Positions 17,712 through 25,998 of a stretch of DNA of 64,000 nucleotides are shown one piece after another (the first letter of the stretch is position 1; every line of letters starts with the position of its first letter). Source of the stretch: Rhodanobacter thiooxydans (GTDB taxonomy: Bacteria; Pseudomonadota; Gammaproteobacteria; Xanthomonadales; Rhodanobacteraceae); contig NZ_CP088923.1 in NCBI RefSeq assembly GCF_021545845.1, positions 3,162,001-3,226,000 of the forward strand. Reading direction: 5' to 3'. Made by a program: the position numbers and the translations under genes. Under the pieces are notes generated by a model. The model saw only the letters and a program-made list of their open reading frames with translations, did no database searches and was not told the DNA's origin.

Positions 17712-17725
17712 TTGACCGCAGTCAA
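17712..17725. promoter_or_regulatory. FNR/ANR-type box between cytochrome b561 and the Crp/Fnr gene
   Basis: TTGAC-CGCA-GTCAA is a perfect inverted repeat, extended by one T/A pair on each side. It lies 94 bases from the cytochrome b561 start and 96 bases from the regulator start, so it could serve either, including autoregulation. Confidence 0.7.
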
Positions 17726-17821
17726 ATACGCGGAATTCGCATGTCACCGTGCTAACGTTCAAGCCTGCCCAGGCGCAAGCCGGTTCACAGGCGCCTTTCC
17801 CCCAGCTTTGCGAGGGCGTTG

Positions 17822-18583
17822 ATGGTTTCCGAAGCCAGCATATTCGACCTGAACCAGCTGCGGCGCAGTTGCTCCTCCTGTGCACTGGGCGAGCTTTGCC
17901 TGCCCGCCGGCATCGACCGCACCGATCTGGACCGGCTGGACACCACGGTGCGCGACAAGCGCACGCTGGACCGCGGTGGCGCACTGTACCACGACGGCGA
18001 CCCGTTCGAGGCGCTCTACGTGGTGCGCTCCGGCTCGCTCAAGACTTTCGTGCAGGACGAGAGCGGCGACGTGCAGATCCTCGGTTTCCACCTGCCCGGC
18101 GAAATTGTCGGTTTCGACGCGCTGGCGCTGAACCGGCACGTCAGCCAGGCCGAGGCGTTGGAACGCAGCAGCATCTGCGAGCTGCCATACGGCCGGCTGC
18201 AGCAGGTCGTCAGCGAGGTGCCGGCGCTGCAGCGCCAGCTGATGCGGGTGATCAGCCGCGAGGCGATCGAAGAACACCGCCACCTGGTGATGATGGGCCG
18301 GCAGCAGGCGCAGGAGCAGCTGGCGATCTTCCTGAAGAGTCTGGCCGACCGCTACCAGCGGCTGCAGCGCGACGGCATCGCACTCTCCCTGCCGATGTCG
18401 CGCTACGACATCGCCAACTATCTCGGCCTGGCGGTCGAGACGGTCAGCCGGCTGTTCTCGCGGCTGGAGGAAATGGGCGTGCTCGAAGTCAACCGCAAGG
18501 CGGTGCGCATACTTCGCTCCGACCTGCTCACCGGCCTCTGCCACAGCGGCACGACGTCGACGAAACGGCACGGCGCCGGCTGA
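17822..18583 (+). CDS. FNR/ANR-type Crp/Fnr family oxygen-sensing regulator
   Basis: The 253-aa protein has an FNR-like N-terminal cysteine cluster, Cys17-x2-Cys20-x5-Cys26, plus Cys119 in SSICELP. This is the same set and spacing as the four [4Fe-4S] ligands of FNR. A cyclic-nucleotide-type beta roll and dimer helix follow. The helix-turn-helix MSRYDIANYLGLAVETVSRLFSRL carries the E-x2-S-R residues that read TTGA half-sites. It is therefore expected to be active without oxygen and to bind the TTGAC-N4-GTCAA boxes spread over this window. ATG 17822 was preferred to the TTG one codon earlier. It could be named fnr or anr, but orthology was not tested. Confidence 0.93.
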   Translation: MVSEASIFDLNQLRRSCSSCALGELCLPAGIDRTDLDRLDTTVRDKRTLDRGGALYHDGDPFEALYVVRSGSLKTFVQDESGDVQILGFHLPGEIVGFDALALNRHVSQAEALERSSICELPYGRLQQVVSEVPALQRQLMRVISREAIEEHRHLVMMGRQQAQEQLAIFLKSLADRYQRLQRDGIALSLPMSRYDIANYLGLAVETVSRLFSRLEEMGVLEVNRKAVRILRSDLLTGLCHSGTTSTKRHGAG

Positions 18584-18694
18584 GAAAACCGCAAGTCGAA
18601 CCGTCGCGGACCTGCACGACCCGGCGCCGCGCCGACCGATGCCGCGCGCGGCGGTTCGCCCGCAGGCACGCGGCGCGCACCTGCGTTCTGGCGA

Positions 18695-18708
18695 TTGACT
18701 GAAATCAA
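18695..18708. promoter_or_regulatory. FNR/ANR-type box upstream of the GNAT/universal stress genes
   Basis: TTGAC-TGAA-ATCAA is one base from the FNR consensus. It lies about 120 bases before the GNAT gene, in the 237-base gap after the regulator gene. Confidence 0.65.
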
Positions 18709-18820
18709 CTCGGGCCGTCGCGGGCCGGCGTAGAACTCGATCACGCAAACCGCCATGCCGCGATCGCCGCCCGCTCCGGCATGGGCACCAGCCACGATTC
18801 ATCCGCCGCGGGAGCAGACC

Positions 18821-19393
18821 ATGTCGCATGTCCGCCGTACCGAACCCACCCCCGCCTTCGCCGCGTCGTTCGGTGCCATCGAGGGCAGCCACTGGATCGA
18901 GACCCTGAACGACGGCAGCCCGGTGCTGGTGCGCCCGCTGCGCGCTGAGGATCGCCAGCGCGAAGCGGAGTTCATCGACCGCCTGTCGGAACAGGCCTGC
19001 CGTTTCCGCTTCCTCGGCCAGGTGAAGGAAGCCAGCCCGGCCCTGCTCGACCGACTGATGGACGTGGATTACCGCGACCGCATGGCCTTCGTCGCGCTCG
19101 CCCACGATGACGGCGAGTTGCGCCTGGTCGGCGTCAGCCGCTACAGCGCCAGCGGCGACGACAAGCAGTGCGAATGCGCGGTGACCGTGGCCGACGACTG
19201 GCGCCACCGCGGTCTGGGCGTGCTGCTGATGCGGCGGCTGATCGAGATCGCGCGCAAGAACGGATTCCGCCGCATGTTCTCGATCGACGACGCCGCCAAC
19301 GAATCGATGCGCGAGCTGGCCGCTTTCCTGGGCTTCCAGTGCCGGCTCGATCCGCAGGACGCCACCCAGGTCATCCACTCCCTCGAGCTCTGA
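18821..19393 (+). CDS. GNAT family N-acetyltransferase
   Basis: The 190-aa protein has a GNAT fold. The acetyl-CoA binding turn is VADDWRHRGLGVLLM, where R-x-x-G-x-G is the phosphate-binding loop. The N-terminus reads VLVRPLRAEDRQREAEFIDRLS, seen in single-domain relatives of protein acetyltransferases of the Pat type. GGGAGCAG precedes the ATG. It ends 26 bases before a universal stress protein gene and shares its FNR-type box, so acetylation of metabolic proteins under low oxygen is possible but unproven. Confidence 0.87.
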   Translation: MSHVRRTEPTPAFAASFGAIEGSHWIETLNDGSPVLVRPLRAEDRQREAEFIDRLSEQACRFRFLGQVKEASPALLDRLMDVDYRDRMAFVALAHDDGELRLVGVSRYSASGDDKQCECAVTVADDWRHRGLGVLLMRRLIEIARKNGFRRMFSIDDAANESMRELAAFLGFQCRLDPQDATQVIHSLEL

Positions 19394-19419
19394 ACGCCGC
19401 CGAAGCCGGACCGCCCACC

Positions 19420-20265
19420 ATGACCACCGAAACCATGCCGCGCGTAACGCGACCGGGCGACATCCTCGCGCTGGTGACCGACACCGCCCCGTGGAGTCCC
19501 GCCGCCGTTGCCGGCGTTGCCATCGCGGCGCGCTGGGAAGGCAACCTGACCGGCTGCTACGTCGACCCCGCGCTGCGCAAACTCGCCGGCAACGAAACCA
19601 GCGGCGAACCCACCGTGCTCGGCCTGCTGCTCGAACCGCGGGCCGAGCTGGCCGACGAGCACGCTGCGTTCGGCTCGTTCGCGCGCCATGCCGGCGTGCG
19701 CAACGCCGACTGGGTGGTGGCCCGCGCCGGCATCACGCCCACCTTGCGCTGGCTCGGCGCGCGGCACGACCTGGCGGTGATCGAGCGCGACATGGTGCAG
19801 GCATCCAGCCTGTTCGACATCCTCGGCGAAGCGATCCTCGATTGCCGCACGCCCTGTCTGGTGCTGCCGCCGCACTGGGCGGGCGAGCTGCGCTTCGAGC
19901 GCATCGTGATCGGCTGCAACGGCAGCCTCGAGGCGATCCGCGCGATCCACTCCGCGCTGCCGTTCCTCAAGGTGGCGCGGCAAGTCACCCTGGTCGACGG
20001 CGACGTGCGCGACGGCGACCAGGGGCGCCCGCGCTTCGACCCGTTCGTCTACCTGCTGCGCCACGGCATCATGGCCAGGCCCAGCTACGTGCGCGCCTCT
20101 TCCCCGATGGCCGGCGAGATCCTGCTGAAGGAAGTCGGCAACATCGACGCCGACCTGCTGGTGATGGGCGCCTACGGCCGCTCGCGCATGCGTGAGCGCG
20201 TGTTCGGCGGCGCCACCCGGCGCGTGCTGGAAGAAGCCACCATCCCGGTGCTGATGCAGCACTAG
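19420..20265 (+). CDS. Universal stress protein (UspA family)
   Basis: The 281-aa protein has the length of a tandem USP, but only the C-terminal half shows a clear Usp nucleotide-binding motif: MGAYGRSRMRERVFGGATRRVL (G-x2-G-x9-G pattern), then TIPVLM. The N-terminal half is degenerate. Anaerobically induced USPs of this type aid survival without oxygen in other bacteria. Its TAG stop lies inside the first four bases (CTAG) of a MITE-like element, so the insertion touches the end of the gene and may have set its last codons. Confidence 0.87.
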   Translation: MTTETMPRVTRPGDILALVTDTAPWSPAAVAGVAIAARWEGNLTGCYVDPALRKLAGNETSGEPTVLGLLLEPRAELADEHAAFGSFARHAGVRNADWVVARAGITPTLRWLGARHDLAVIERDMVQASSLFDILGEAILDCRTPCLVLPPHWAGELRFERIVIGCNGSLEAIRAIHSALPFLKVARQVTLVDGDVRDGDQGRPRFDPFVYLLRHGIMARPSYVRASSPMAGEILLKEVGNIDADLLVMGAYGRSRMRERVFGGATRRVLEEATIPVLMQH

Positions 20266-20429
20266 GAACGTGGGCGGTAGAAACCAAGCAGGCGAGGCAA
20301 AGCCGTTTTGAGCCAGCTTGCGTGACGGTTTGCCGGCCCATGGTGGTTCTATGGGCCAAAAATCGGCGCGGAAGGTGGCCAAAACGGCGCAGCCGCAGCC
20401 GCTTGTGTTTCTGCCGCCCACGCTCCTAG
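20262..20429. repeat. 168-bp palindromic MITE-like element with 23-bp terminal inverted repeats
   Basis: The ends at 20262-20284 and 20407-20429 are 23-bp inverted repeats with two mismatches, both starting with CTAG at the outer edge (core GTGGGCGG / CCGCCCAC). Further pairs are nested inside: GCCGTTTTG at 20302-20310 with CAAAACGGC at 20380-20388, and GGCCCAT at 20335-20341 with ATGGGCC at 20351-20357. The whole can fold as one long hairpin. It has no open frame and fits a non-autonomous miniature transposable element or a large REP-type repeat. It separates the stress protein from the convergent DUF2238 gene. Confidence 0.75.
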
Positions 20430-21114
20430 GGACGATCCACCCAGCGCGGGCGCGATGGCGGCGCGCGGCATGGCGACGGCGACGCCGGGCCGTGGCGGCC
20501 AGCACCGCGACCGCGGCAAGGCTGCCGAGCAGGGCGAGCAGCATGTCCTGCTGCGCGTCCCACGGATCGCCCTGCGTGCCGAGATAGGCCACGCCGAGAT
20601 CGCCGCCGAAGCGCACCGCGGCGGCCCATTCGAACAACCCGTACAGGGCCGAGCTGGCGGTCATCAGGCCGACCGGCACCAGCCAGCGCCAGATACCGGG
20701 CGACCTCGTGCGCGCGGCCACCAGCTCCACCACCGCCGGCGTCACCAGCAGGCCGTAGGCGAAATGGACGGCGCGATCGAAATGGTTGCGCGACAGGCCC
20801 AGCGCCGCATCCAGCGAGAAACCAAACAGCGTGGAGAACCACTGGTCCCACGGCACTTCCGAATAGGTGTAGTGCGCGCCGACCTCGTGCAGCAGCAGGA
20901 ACACGAACAACGCCGCATAGCTGGCATCGGAAAAGCGCAGCCGGCGAAACCCCGGCACCAGCGCCAGCAGTGCCAGCAGCACCAGCACGTTCTCCATCAA
21001 CCAGTCCTGGCGGTAGCGCGGCGCGATGCCCAGTGCCACCGCCACGGCCAGGAAAACCGCCAGCAGCAGCAACGGGAATCGGCTGCTTCCCGGCGGCCGG
21101 CTTCGATCGTTCAT
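20428..21114 (-). CDS. DUF2238/YjdF-like inner membrane protein, 3' end disturbed
   Basis: About 200 residues match the DUF2238 (YjdF) pattern. There are six or seven helices and the conserved segments LLHEVGAHYTYSEVPWD, NHFDRAVHFAYGL and ALYGLFEWAAA, with His and Asp in the membrane. Function in the family is unknown. The domain ends near residue 205. Codon 229 abuts the MITE-like element, and the frame stays open through the element and across the antisense of the stress protein gene. The original stop therefore seems to have been lost or displaced. The coordinates given stop at the element; the real 3' end is uncertain. Confidence 0.7.
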
Positions 21115-21208
21115 GCCTGCGGTTCCGTCAGCGTTGCGCGTTGCGCCGATCATGCCATGCCACCGGCGCGCCGCTGCGACAATTTGCGCAGCGCGCCGCC
21201 TGAGCCGT

Positions 21209-21222
21209 CTGATCTGCATCAA
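21209..21222. promoter_or_regulatory. FNR/ANR-type box upstream of the quinol NO reductase
   Basis: CTGAT-CTGC-ATCAA is one base from the classic FNR site TTGAT-N4-ATCAA. It is centred about 62 bases before the ATG of norZ, in the divergent gap with the DUF2238 gene. Confidence 0.65.
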
Positions 21223-21276
21223 GAGCAACGGAGCCCGCCTCGCCGAGCATGCGCGCACCTTTCAGGGAGATGCGCA

Positions 21277-23559
21277 ATGAGTACCACCCGAAAACTCTGG
21301 CTTGGCCTCGCTGCCTTGCTGGTAGCCTCCTTCGCCGTGCTGCTGTGGGTCGGCAGCGTGGTCCACCAGCAGGCGCCGCCGCTGCCCACGGCGGTCGTCA
21401 CCGGCGACGGCCAGACGCTGTACACCAAGGCCGACGTGGAGGAAGGCCGCCAGGTGTGGCAGAGCATCGGCGGCCAGCAATTGGGATCCATCTGGGGTCA
21501 CGGCGCGCTGCTGGCGCCGGACTGGAGCGCCGACTGGCTGCACCGCGAAAGCATGGCGATGCTTGAGCTGCTTTCCCGTGACGCCGGTCTGGGTCCGTAC
21601 GACTCGCTGACGGCGCAGCAACAGGCACCGCTGAAGGCGCGGGTGCAGGAAGAACTGCGCACCAACACCTGGGACGCGGCCAGCAACACCATCACCGTCT
21701 CGGCGCTGCGCGCGCACGCGATGGAAGCCGTCGCGGCGCACTACATGAGCCTGTTCGGCAACGACCCGGCCACGCACAAGCTGCGCGAAGGCTATGCCAT
21801 GCGCGAGAACACCGTGGCCGAGATGGAGCATCGGCGCGAAGTCACCGCATTCTTCTGGTGGACCAGCTGGGCTGCCGCCACGCAACGCCCGAACGAGGCG
21901 ATGAGCTACACGCAGAACTGGCCGTACGAACCGCTGGCCGGCAACACGCCGACCTCGACCAGCTTCCTGTGGTCAGTCTTCAGCATCCTGTTCATGATCT
22001 TCGGCATTGGCCTGCTCGGCTGGCATCACGCCCGCCAGGTCAGCCACGAACCGCTGCCGACCGTTCCGGCCCACGATCCGCTGACCGAGTTCAAGGCCAC
22101 GCCTTCGATGAAGGCCACCGGCAAGTATTTCTGGACCGTGCTGGGTTTGTTCCTGGCGCAGATCCTGCTGGGCGCCACCACCGCGCACTACCAGGTGGAG
22201 GGCCAGCAGGCCTACGGCTTCGCACTGGCCAACTACCTGCCGTACAGCCTCACCCGCACCTGGCACACCGAGCTGGCGGTGCTGTGGATCGCCACCGCGT
22301 GGCTGGCCACCGGGCTGTACATCGCGCCGCTGATCTCCGGCCATGAGCCGAAGTTCCAGCGGCTCGGGGTGAACTTCCTGTGGGTGTGCCTGCTGGTGAT
22401 CGTGGTCGGCTCGTTCGCCGGCCAGTGGTTCGCGGTGATGGACAAGATGGGCCTGCAGTACAACTTCTGGTTCGGCCACCAGGGCTGGGAATACACCGAC
22501 CTCGGCCGCTTCTGGCAGATCTTCCTGTTCATCGGCCTGATGTTGTGGCTGTTCCTGGTCGGCCGCGCGCTGTGGCCGGCGATGGACCGCAACAAGGAAG
22601 GCGCCTCGATCGTGGGCCTGCTGTTCCTCTCCACCGTGGCGATCGGCCTGCTCTACGGCGCCGGCCTGATGTGGGGCGAGCACACCCACATCGCGATGGT
22701 CGAGTACTGGCGCTGGTGGGTGGTGCACCTGTGGGTGGAAGGCTTCTTCGAGGTGTTTGCCACCGCGGTGATCAGCTATCTGTTCGTTCGCCTGGGCCTG
22801 CTGCGGGTGACCACGGCCACCACCAACGTGCTGTTCGCCACCATCGTGTTCATGGCCGGCGGCGTGCTCGGCACGCTGCACCACCTGTACTTCAGCGGCA
22901 CCACCACCGCGGTGATCGCGCTGGGCGCCAGCTTCTCGGCGCTGGAAGTGGTGCCGCTGGCGCTGATCGGGCTGGAAGCCCACGACACCTGGAAGAAGCA
23001 GCACGCCGCACCGTGGATGGCGCGCTACCGCTGGCCGATCATGTTCTTCGTGGCAGTGAGCTTCTGGAACCTGGTCGGCGCGGGCCTGCTTGGCTTCCTG
23101 GTCAACACCCCGCTCGCGCTGTACTACATGCAGGGCCTGAACCTCACCGCCACGCATGGCCACACCGCGCTGTTCGGCGTGTACGGCATGCTCGGCCTGG
23201 GTCTGATGCTGTTCTGCCTGCGCGGCATCAAGCCGCAGGCCGAATGGCGCGAAGGCTGGCTGCGCGGTTCGTTCTGGCTGCTCAATATCGGCCTGTCGAT
23301 GATGGCCGTGCTGACCCTGCTGCCGCTGGGCATCCTGCAGCTGAAGGCGGTGCTGGAACACGGCTACTGGTTCGCCCGCTCGGCCGAGTTCATGGACCGC
23401 CCACTGATCCACATGCTGGTGTGGATGCGCGTGCCGGGCGACACCCTGTTCGCCGTCGGCGCCCTGCTGATCGCGGTGTTCGTCGCCGCGCTGTGGCTGC
23501 GGCCCAAACGGCGGACGGCCGGCGCGCCCTTGTCGCAAGGCGTCCCCGAGAGAGCGTAA
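21277..23559 (+). CDS. norZ: Quinol-dependent nitric oxide reductase (qNOR)
   Basis: The single 760-aa protein takes electrons from quinol and reduces NO to N2O in the inner membrane. It has the qNOR N-terminal extension (residues 30-230, a NorC-like fold without a CxxCH) joined to a NorB-like 12-helix core. Haem and FeB ligands are seen in VVHLWVEGFFEV, TLHHLYFSG, SALEVVPL and ATHGHTALFG. It has its own FNR-type promoter box. It is a second route for NO removal beside the cytochrome c-linked norCB at 12.6-15.3 kb. Also called NorB or NorZ in the literature. Confidence 0.95.
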   Translation: MSTTRKLWLGLAALLVASFAVLLWVGSVVHQQAPPLPTAVVTGDGQTLYTKADVEEGRQVWQSIGGQQLGSIWGHGALLAPDWSADWLHRESMAMLELLSRDAGLGPYDSLTAQQQAPLKARVQEELRTNTWDAASNTITVSALRAHAMEAVAAHYMSLFGNDPATHKLREGYAMRENTVAEMEHRREVTAFFWWTSWAAATQRPNEAMSYTQNWPYEPLAGNTPTSTSFLWSVFSILFMIFGIGLLGWHHARQVSHEPLPTVPAHDPLTEFKATPSMKATGKYFWTVLGLFLAQILLGATTAHYQVEGQQAYGFALANYLPYSLTRTWHTELAVLWIATAWLATGLYIAPLISGHEPKFQRLGVNFLWVCLLVIVVGSFAGQWFAVMDKMGLQYNFWFGHQGWEYTDLGRFWQIFLFIGLMLWLFLVGRALWPAMDRNKEGASIVGLLFLSTVAIGLLYGAGLMWGEHTHIAMVEYWRWWVVHLWVEGFFEVFATAVISYLFVRLGLLRVTTATTNVLFATIVFMAGGVLGTLHHLYFSGTTTAVIALGASFSALEVVPLALIGLEAHDTWKKQHAAPWMARYRWPIMFFVAVSFWNLVGAGLLGFLVNTPLALYYMQGLNLTATHGHTALFGVYGMLGLGLMLFCLRGIKPQAEWREGWLRGSFWLLNIGLSMMAVLTLLPLGILQLKAVLEHGYWFARSAEFMDRPLIHMLVWMRVPGDTLFAVGALLIAVFVAALWLRPKRRTAGAPLSQGVPERA

Positions 23560-23582
23560 TTCCTCGCGTACATGACGTACGT

Positions 23583-23608
23583 CAGGGCGCGCCGCACGGC
23601 GCGCCCTG
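23583..23608. terminator. Strong hairpin after the qNOR gene
   Basis: CAGGGCGCGCCG and CGGCGCGCCCTG form a perfect 12-bp stem with a two-base loop. The downstream sequence ATGCTTTCCC has only three T, so termination is likely but not of the classic U-tract type. Confidence 0.55.
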
Positions 23609-23641
23609 ATGCTTTCCCGAATCCCAAATTTCTGAACCCGC

Positions 23642-24046
23642 ATGCTCGAGTTCTATCTGCAGATCAAATGGGTGCACATCGCCTGCGTGCTGGCCAGCGG
23701 GTCGTTGTTCGCCCTGCGCGGCTTGCTGGTGCAGGTCGGCCATGCCGGCGCCGCGCAATGGGAGCCGGTGCGCTGGCTCAGCTACGCCATCGACACCACC
23801 TTGCTCACCGCTGCGCTGATGCTGCTGAGCATCCTGCCCCGCGCGCTGTTCGCCAACGGCTGGTTGACCACCAAGCTGGTGCTGCTGGTGGCCTACGTGG
23901 TGCTCGCCACGCTGGCGCTGAAGCGGGCACCCACGCCACGCGCGCGGCTGGGCTTCTTCATGGCGGCACTGGCCACCTACGTCTACATGCTGGGCGTGGC
24001 CCGTATGCATCACCCGCTGGGCTGGCTGCACGGATGGCTGGCATGA
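23642..24046 (+). CDS. SirB2 family membrane protein
   Basis: The 134-aa protein has four predicted helices and the SirB2 family features: an N-terminal IKWVHIACVLASGSLFALRG and a C-terminal ATYVYMLGVARMHHPLG. The biochemical role of SirB2 proteins is not established; conserved membrane histidines suggest cofactor or metal binding. It ends with its TGA inside the ATG of the decarboxylase gene, so it heads a chain of overlapping genes. Confidence 0.88.
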   Translation: MLEFYLQIKWVHIACVLASGSLFALRGLLVQVGHAGAAQWEPVRWLSYAIDTTLLTAALMLLSILPRALFANGWLTTKLVLLVAYVVLATLALKRAPTPRARLGFFMAALATYVYMLGVARMHHPLGWLHGWLA

Positions 24047-25998
24047 GCGCCGCGCAACCGTTCGACCACGTCGAGCCGCGCGACCACACGCTGGACGCCT
24101 GCTTCCTCGGCCCCTACGGCGAAAACGACACGCTGCTGGAAAAACTGCTGGTGGAGTTCCTGCGCGACCACGTCTACTGGCGGCGCAACTTCCACCCGGA
24201 GGATCCGCCGGCGATCGCCACCGCCGCCGCGCACCACCCGGACTACCTCGCCTTCGAGTCGCGCATGCGCCGCGAGCTGCACCAGCTCTCTGCCGCGCTG
24301 AAGAAATCGGTGCCATTCCACAGCCCGCGCTACATCGGCCACATGGCCTCGGACCTGCTGCTGCCGGGGCTGGCGGCGCAGATGCTGACCCTGCCCTACA
24401 ACCCGAACAACGTCAGCGAGGATGCCGCGCCGGTCACCGTCGACATGGAAGTGCAGGCCGGCCTGCAGCTGGCGCGCATGCTCGGCTATCCGCACGACCC
24501 GGCCCAGGAGGCCTGCGCGTTCGGCCACCTCACCTCCGGCGGCACCCTGGCCAACTACCAGGCGCTGCGCCTGGCGCTGGCGCTGAAGGCGTTTCCGGTG
24601 GCGCTGCGCGCTGCCGGCGTGCCGGAGCTGGCGCTGCCGGCAGACGACTGGGCCGCCTTCAACCTCGCCCCCGCCGACGCCATCGCACTGCTGCAAGCCT
24701 GGCAGCTCTGGCTGGCCGCGCAGGCGCCGGCGCAACGCACGCACTGGCTGCAGCGGGTGGAGCGCGAACGCATCGAGCAGCGCGGCCTGGCCGGCTTCTT
24801 CGCCGCGCACCCGCAACTGCGCGTGCCGCTGGTGCTGGCGCCGGTCACCGCGCACTACTCGTGGAGCAAGGGGCTGAAGCTGCTCGGCCTCGGCCGCGAC
24901 CAGCTGGAGCTGCTGCCCACCGACGGCATGCGGCTGGACCCCGCCGCCCTGCGCGCCACGCTGGAGCGCTGCGCGCGCGAGCGCCAGCCCGTACTGATGT
25001 GCGTGGCCGTGCTCGGCGGCACCGAGTACGGCACCATCGACCCGATTGACGCCGTGCTCGCCGCGCGGCAGGCCTCGCGCGCGCGCGGCCTGGATTTCGC
25101 CGTACACGTGGACGCCGCCTGGGGCGGCTACCTGGCCACGCTGTTCCGCCACGAGGACGGCTCGCTGCGCACGCGCGAGGAGGTGGCCGCCGACTACGTG
25201 CAATTCCCCACCCCGGCAGTGCATGCGGCGTTCGCCGCGCTGGGCGACACCGACTCGGCCACCGTCGACCCGCACAAGCTTGGCTACCTGCCCTACGGCA
25301 GCGGCGCCTTCATCTGCCGCGACCACCGCGCGATGGCACTGCTGGCCGAGCGCGCCGACTACGTGTTCCACGCCACCACGCCCGCCGGTTACCTGGCGCG
25401 CTACCGCAGCCTGGGCCAGTTCATTCCGGAAGGCTCGAAATCCGGCGCGGCGGCAGCCGCGGTGTACGTGACGCACAAGGTATTGCCGCTGGACCACGCC
25501 CACTTCGGCGCCCTGCCGCGCGCCACCGTGCGCGCGGCGGAGACCTTCCACGCACGTGCGCAGCGCTTCGCGCTGGAGCTGGCCGACGACGTCCATGCGC
25601 TGGTGCCGTTCGCGCCGGACAGCAACCTGGTCTGCCTCGCACTCAACCCCTGCGGCAACACCTCGGTGGCCGCGGCGAACACCTTCGTGCGCGTGTTGTA
25701 TGACGAGCTGCGCTGCGACCCGCGCCAGCCGCTGCAAACGAAGGAGTTTTTCGGCTCGGTGACCAGCCTGCGCCCGGACATGCTGGGTCCGGCACAGACC
25801 TCGCGCATCTTCGCCGCGCTGGGCCTGGACCCGGCCAGCCTCGACCCGGACGAGGACCGCCTGCTGATCCTGCGCCACACGTTGATGAACCCGTACCTGA
25901 TCGACCACGAGAACGGCATCAGCTACATCGACCGCTACTTCGATTTCCTCGCCCGGCGCGTGCACGCCCTGCGTGACGGCGTAGAGTCCTCCCCATGA
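24043..25998 (+). CDS. Pyridoxal-phosphate-dependent decarboxylase (group II family)
   Basis: The 651-aa protein has the group II PLP decarboxylase fold. HSPRYIGHM and the TSGGTLANYQALRLA cofactor-binding segment come first, then HVDAAWGGYLA with the PLP-pairing Asp, and DPHKLGYLPYGSGAF with Lys412 as the Schiff-base lysine. It is about 150 residues longer than glutamate or aromatic amino-acid decarboxylases. The extra length lies between the TSGGT segment and the VHVDAAWG segment, and at the C-terminus. The substrate is not evident. It overlaps the genes on both sides, placing it in a possible amino-acid-modifying pathway. Confidence 0.88.
   Translation: MSAAQPFDHVEPRDHTLDACFLGPYGENDTLLEKLLVEFLRDHVYWRRNFHPEDPPAIATAAAHHPDYLAFESRMRRELHQLSAALKKSVPFHSPRYIGHMASDLLLPGLAAQMLTLPYNPNNVSEDAAPVTVDMEVQAGLQLARMLGYPHDPAQEACAFGHLTSGGTLANYQALRLALALKAFPVALRAAGVPELALPADDWAAFNLAPADAIALLQAWQLWLAAQAPAQRTHWLQRVERERIEQRGLAGFFAAHPQLRVPLVLAPVTAHYSWSKGLKLLGLGRDQLELLPTDGMRLDPAALRATLERCARERQPVLMCVAVLGGTEYGTIDPIDAVLAARQASRARGLDFAVHVDAAWGGYLATLFRHEDGSLRTREEVAADYVQFPTPAVHAAFAALGDTDSATVDPHKLGYLPYGSGAFICRDHRAMALLAERADYVFHATTPAGYLARYRSLGQFIPEGSKSGAAAAAVYVTHKVLPLDHAHFGALPRATVRAAETFHARAQRFALELADDVHALVPFAPDSNLVCLALNPCGNTSVAAANTFVRVLYDELRCDPRQPLQTKEFFGSVTSLRPDMLGPAQTSRIFAALGLDPASLDPDEDRLLILRHTLMNPYLIDHENGISYIDRYFDFLARRVHALRDGVESSP

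Noticed and set aside
19141..20427. Continuation of the DUF2238 frame across the element and the stress/GNAT genes
   Set aside because: Beyond the element the residues are the antisense of the stress protein gene and have no membrane or family character, so the extension is not a real part of the protein.
24861..25049. Short plus-strand frame inside the decarboxylase gene
   Set aside because: It is an out-of-frame shadow of a conserved PLP enzyme with no start signal.
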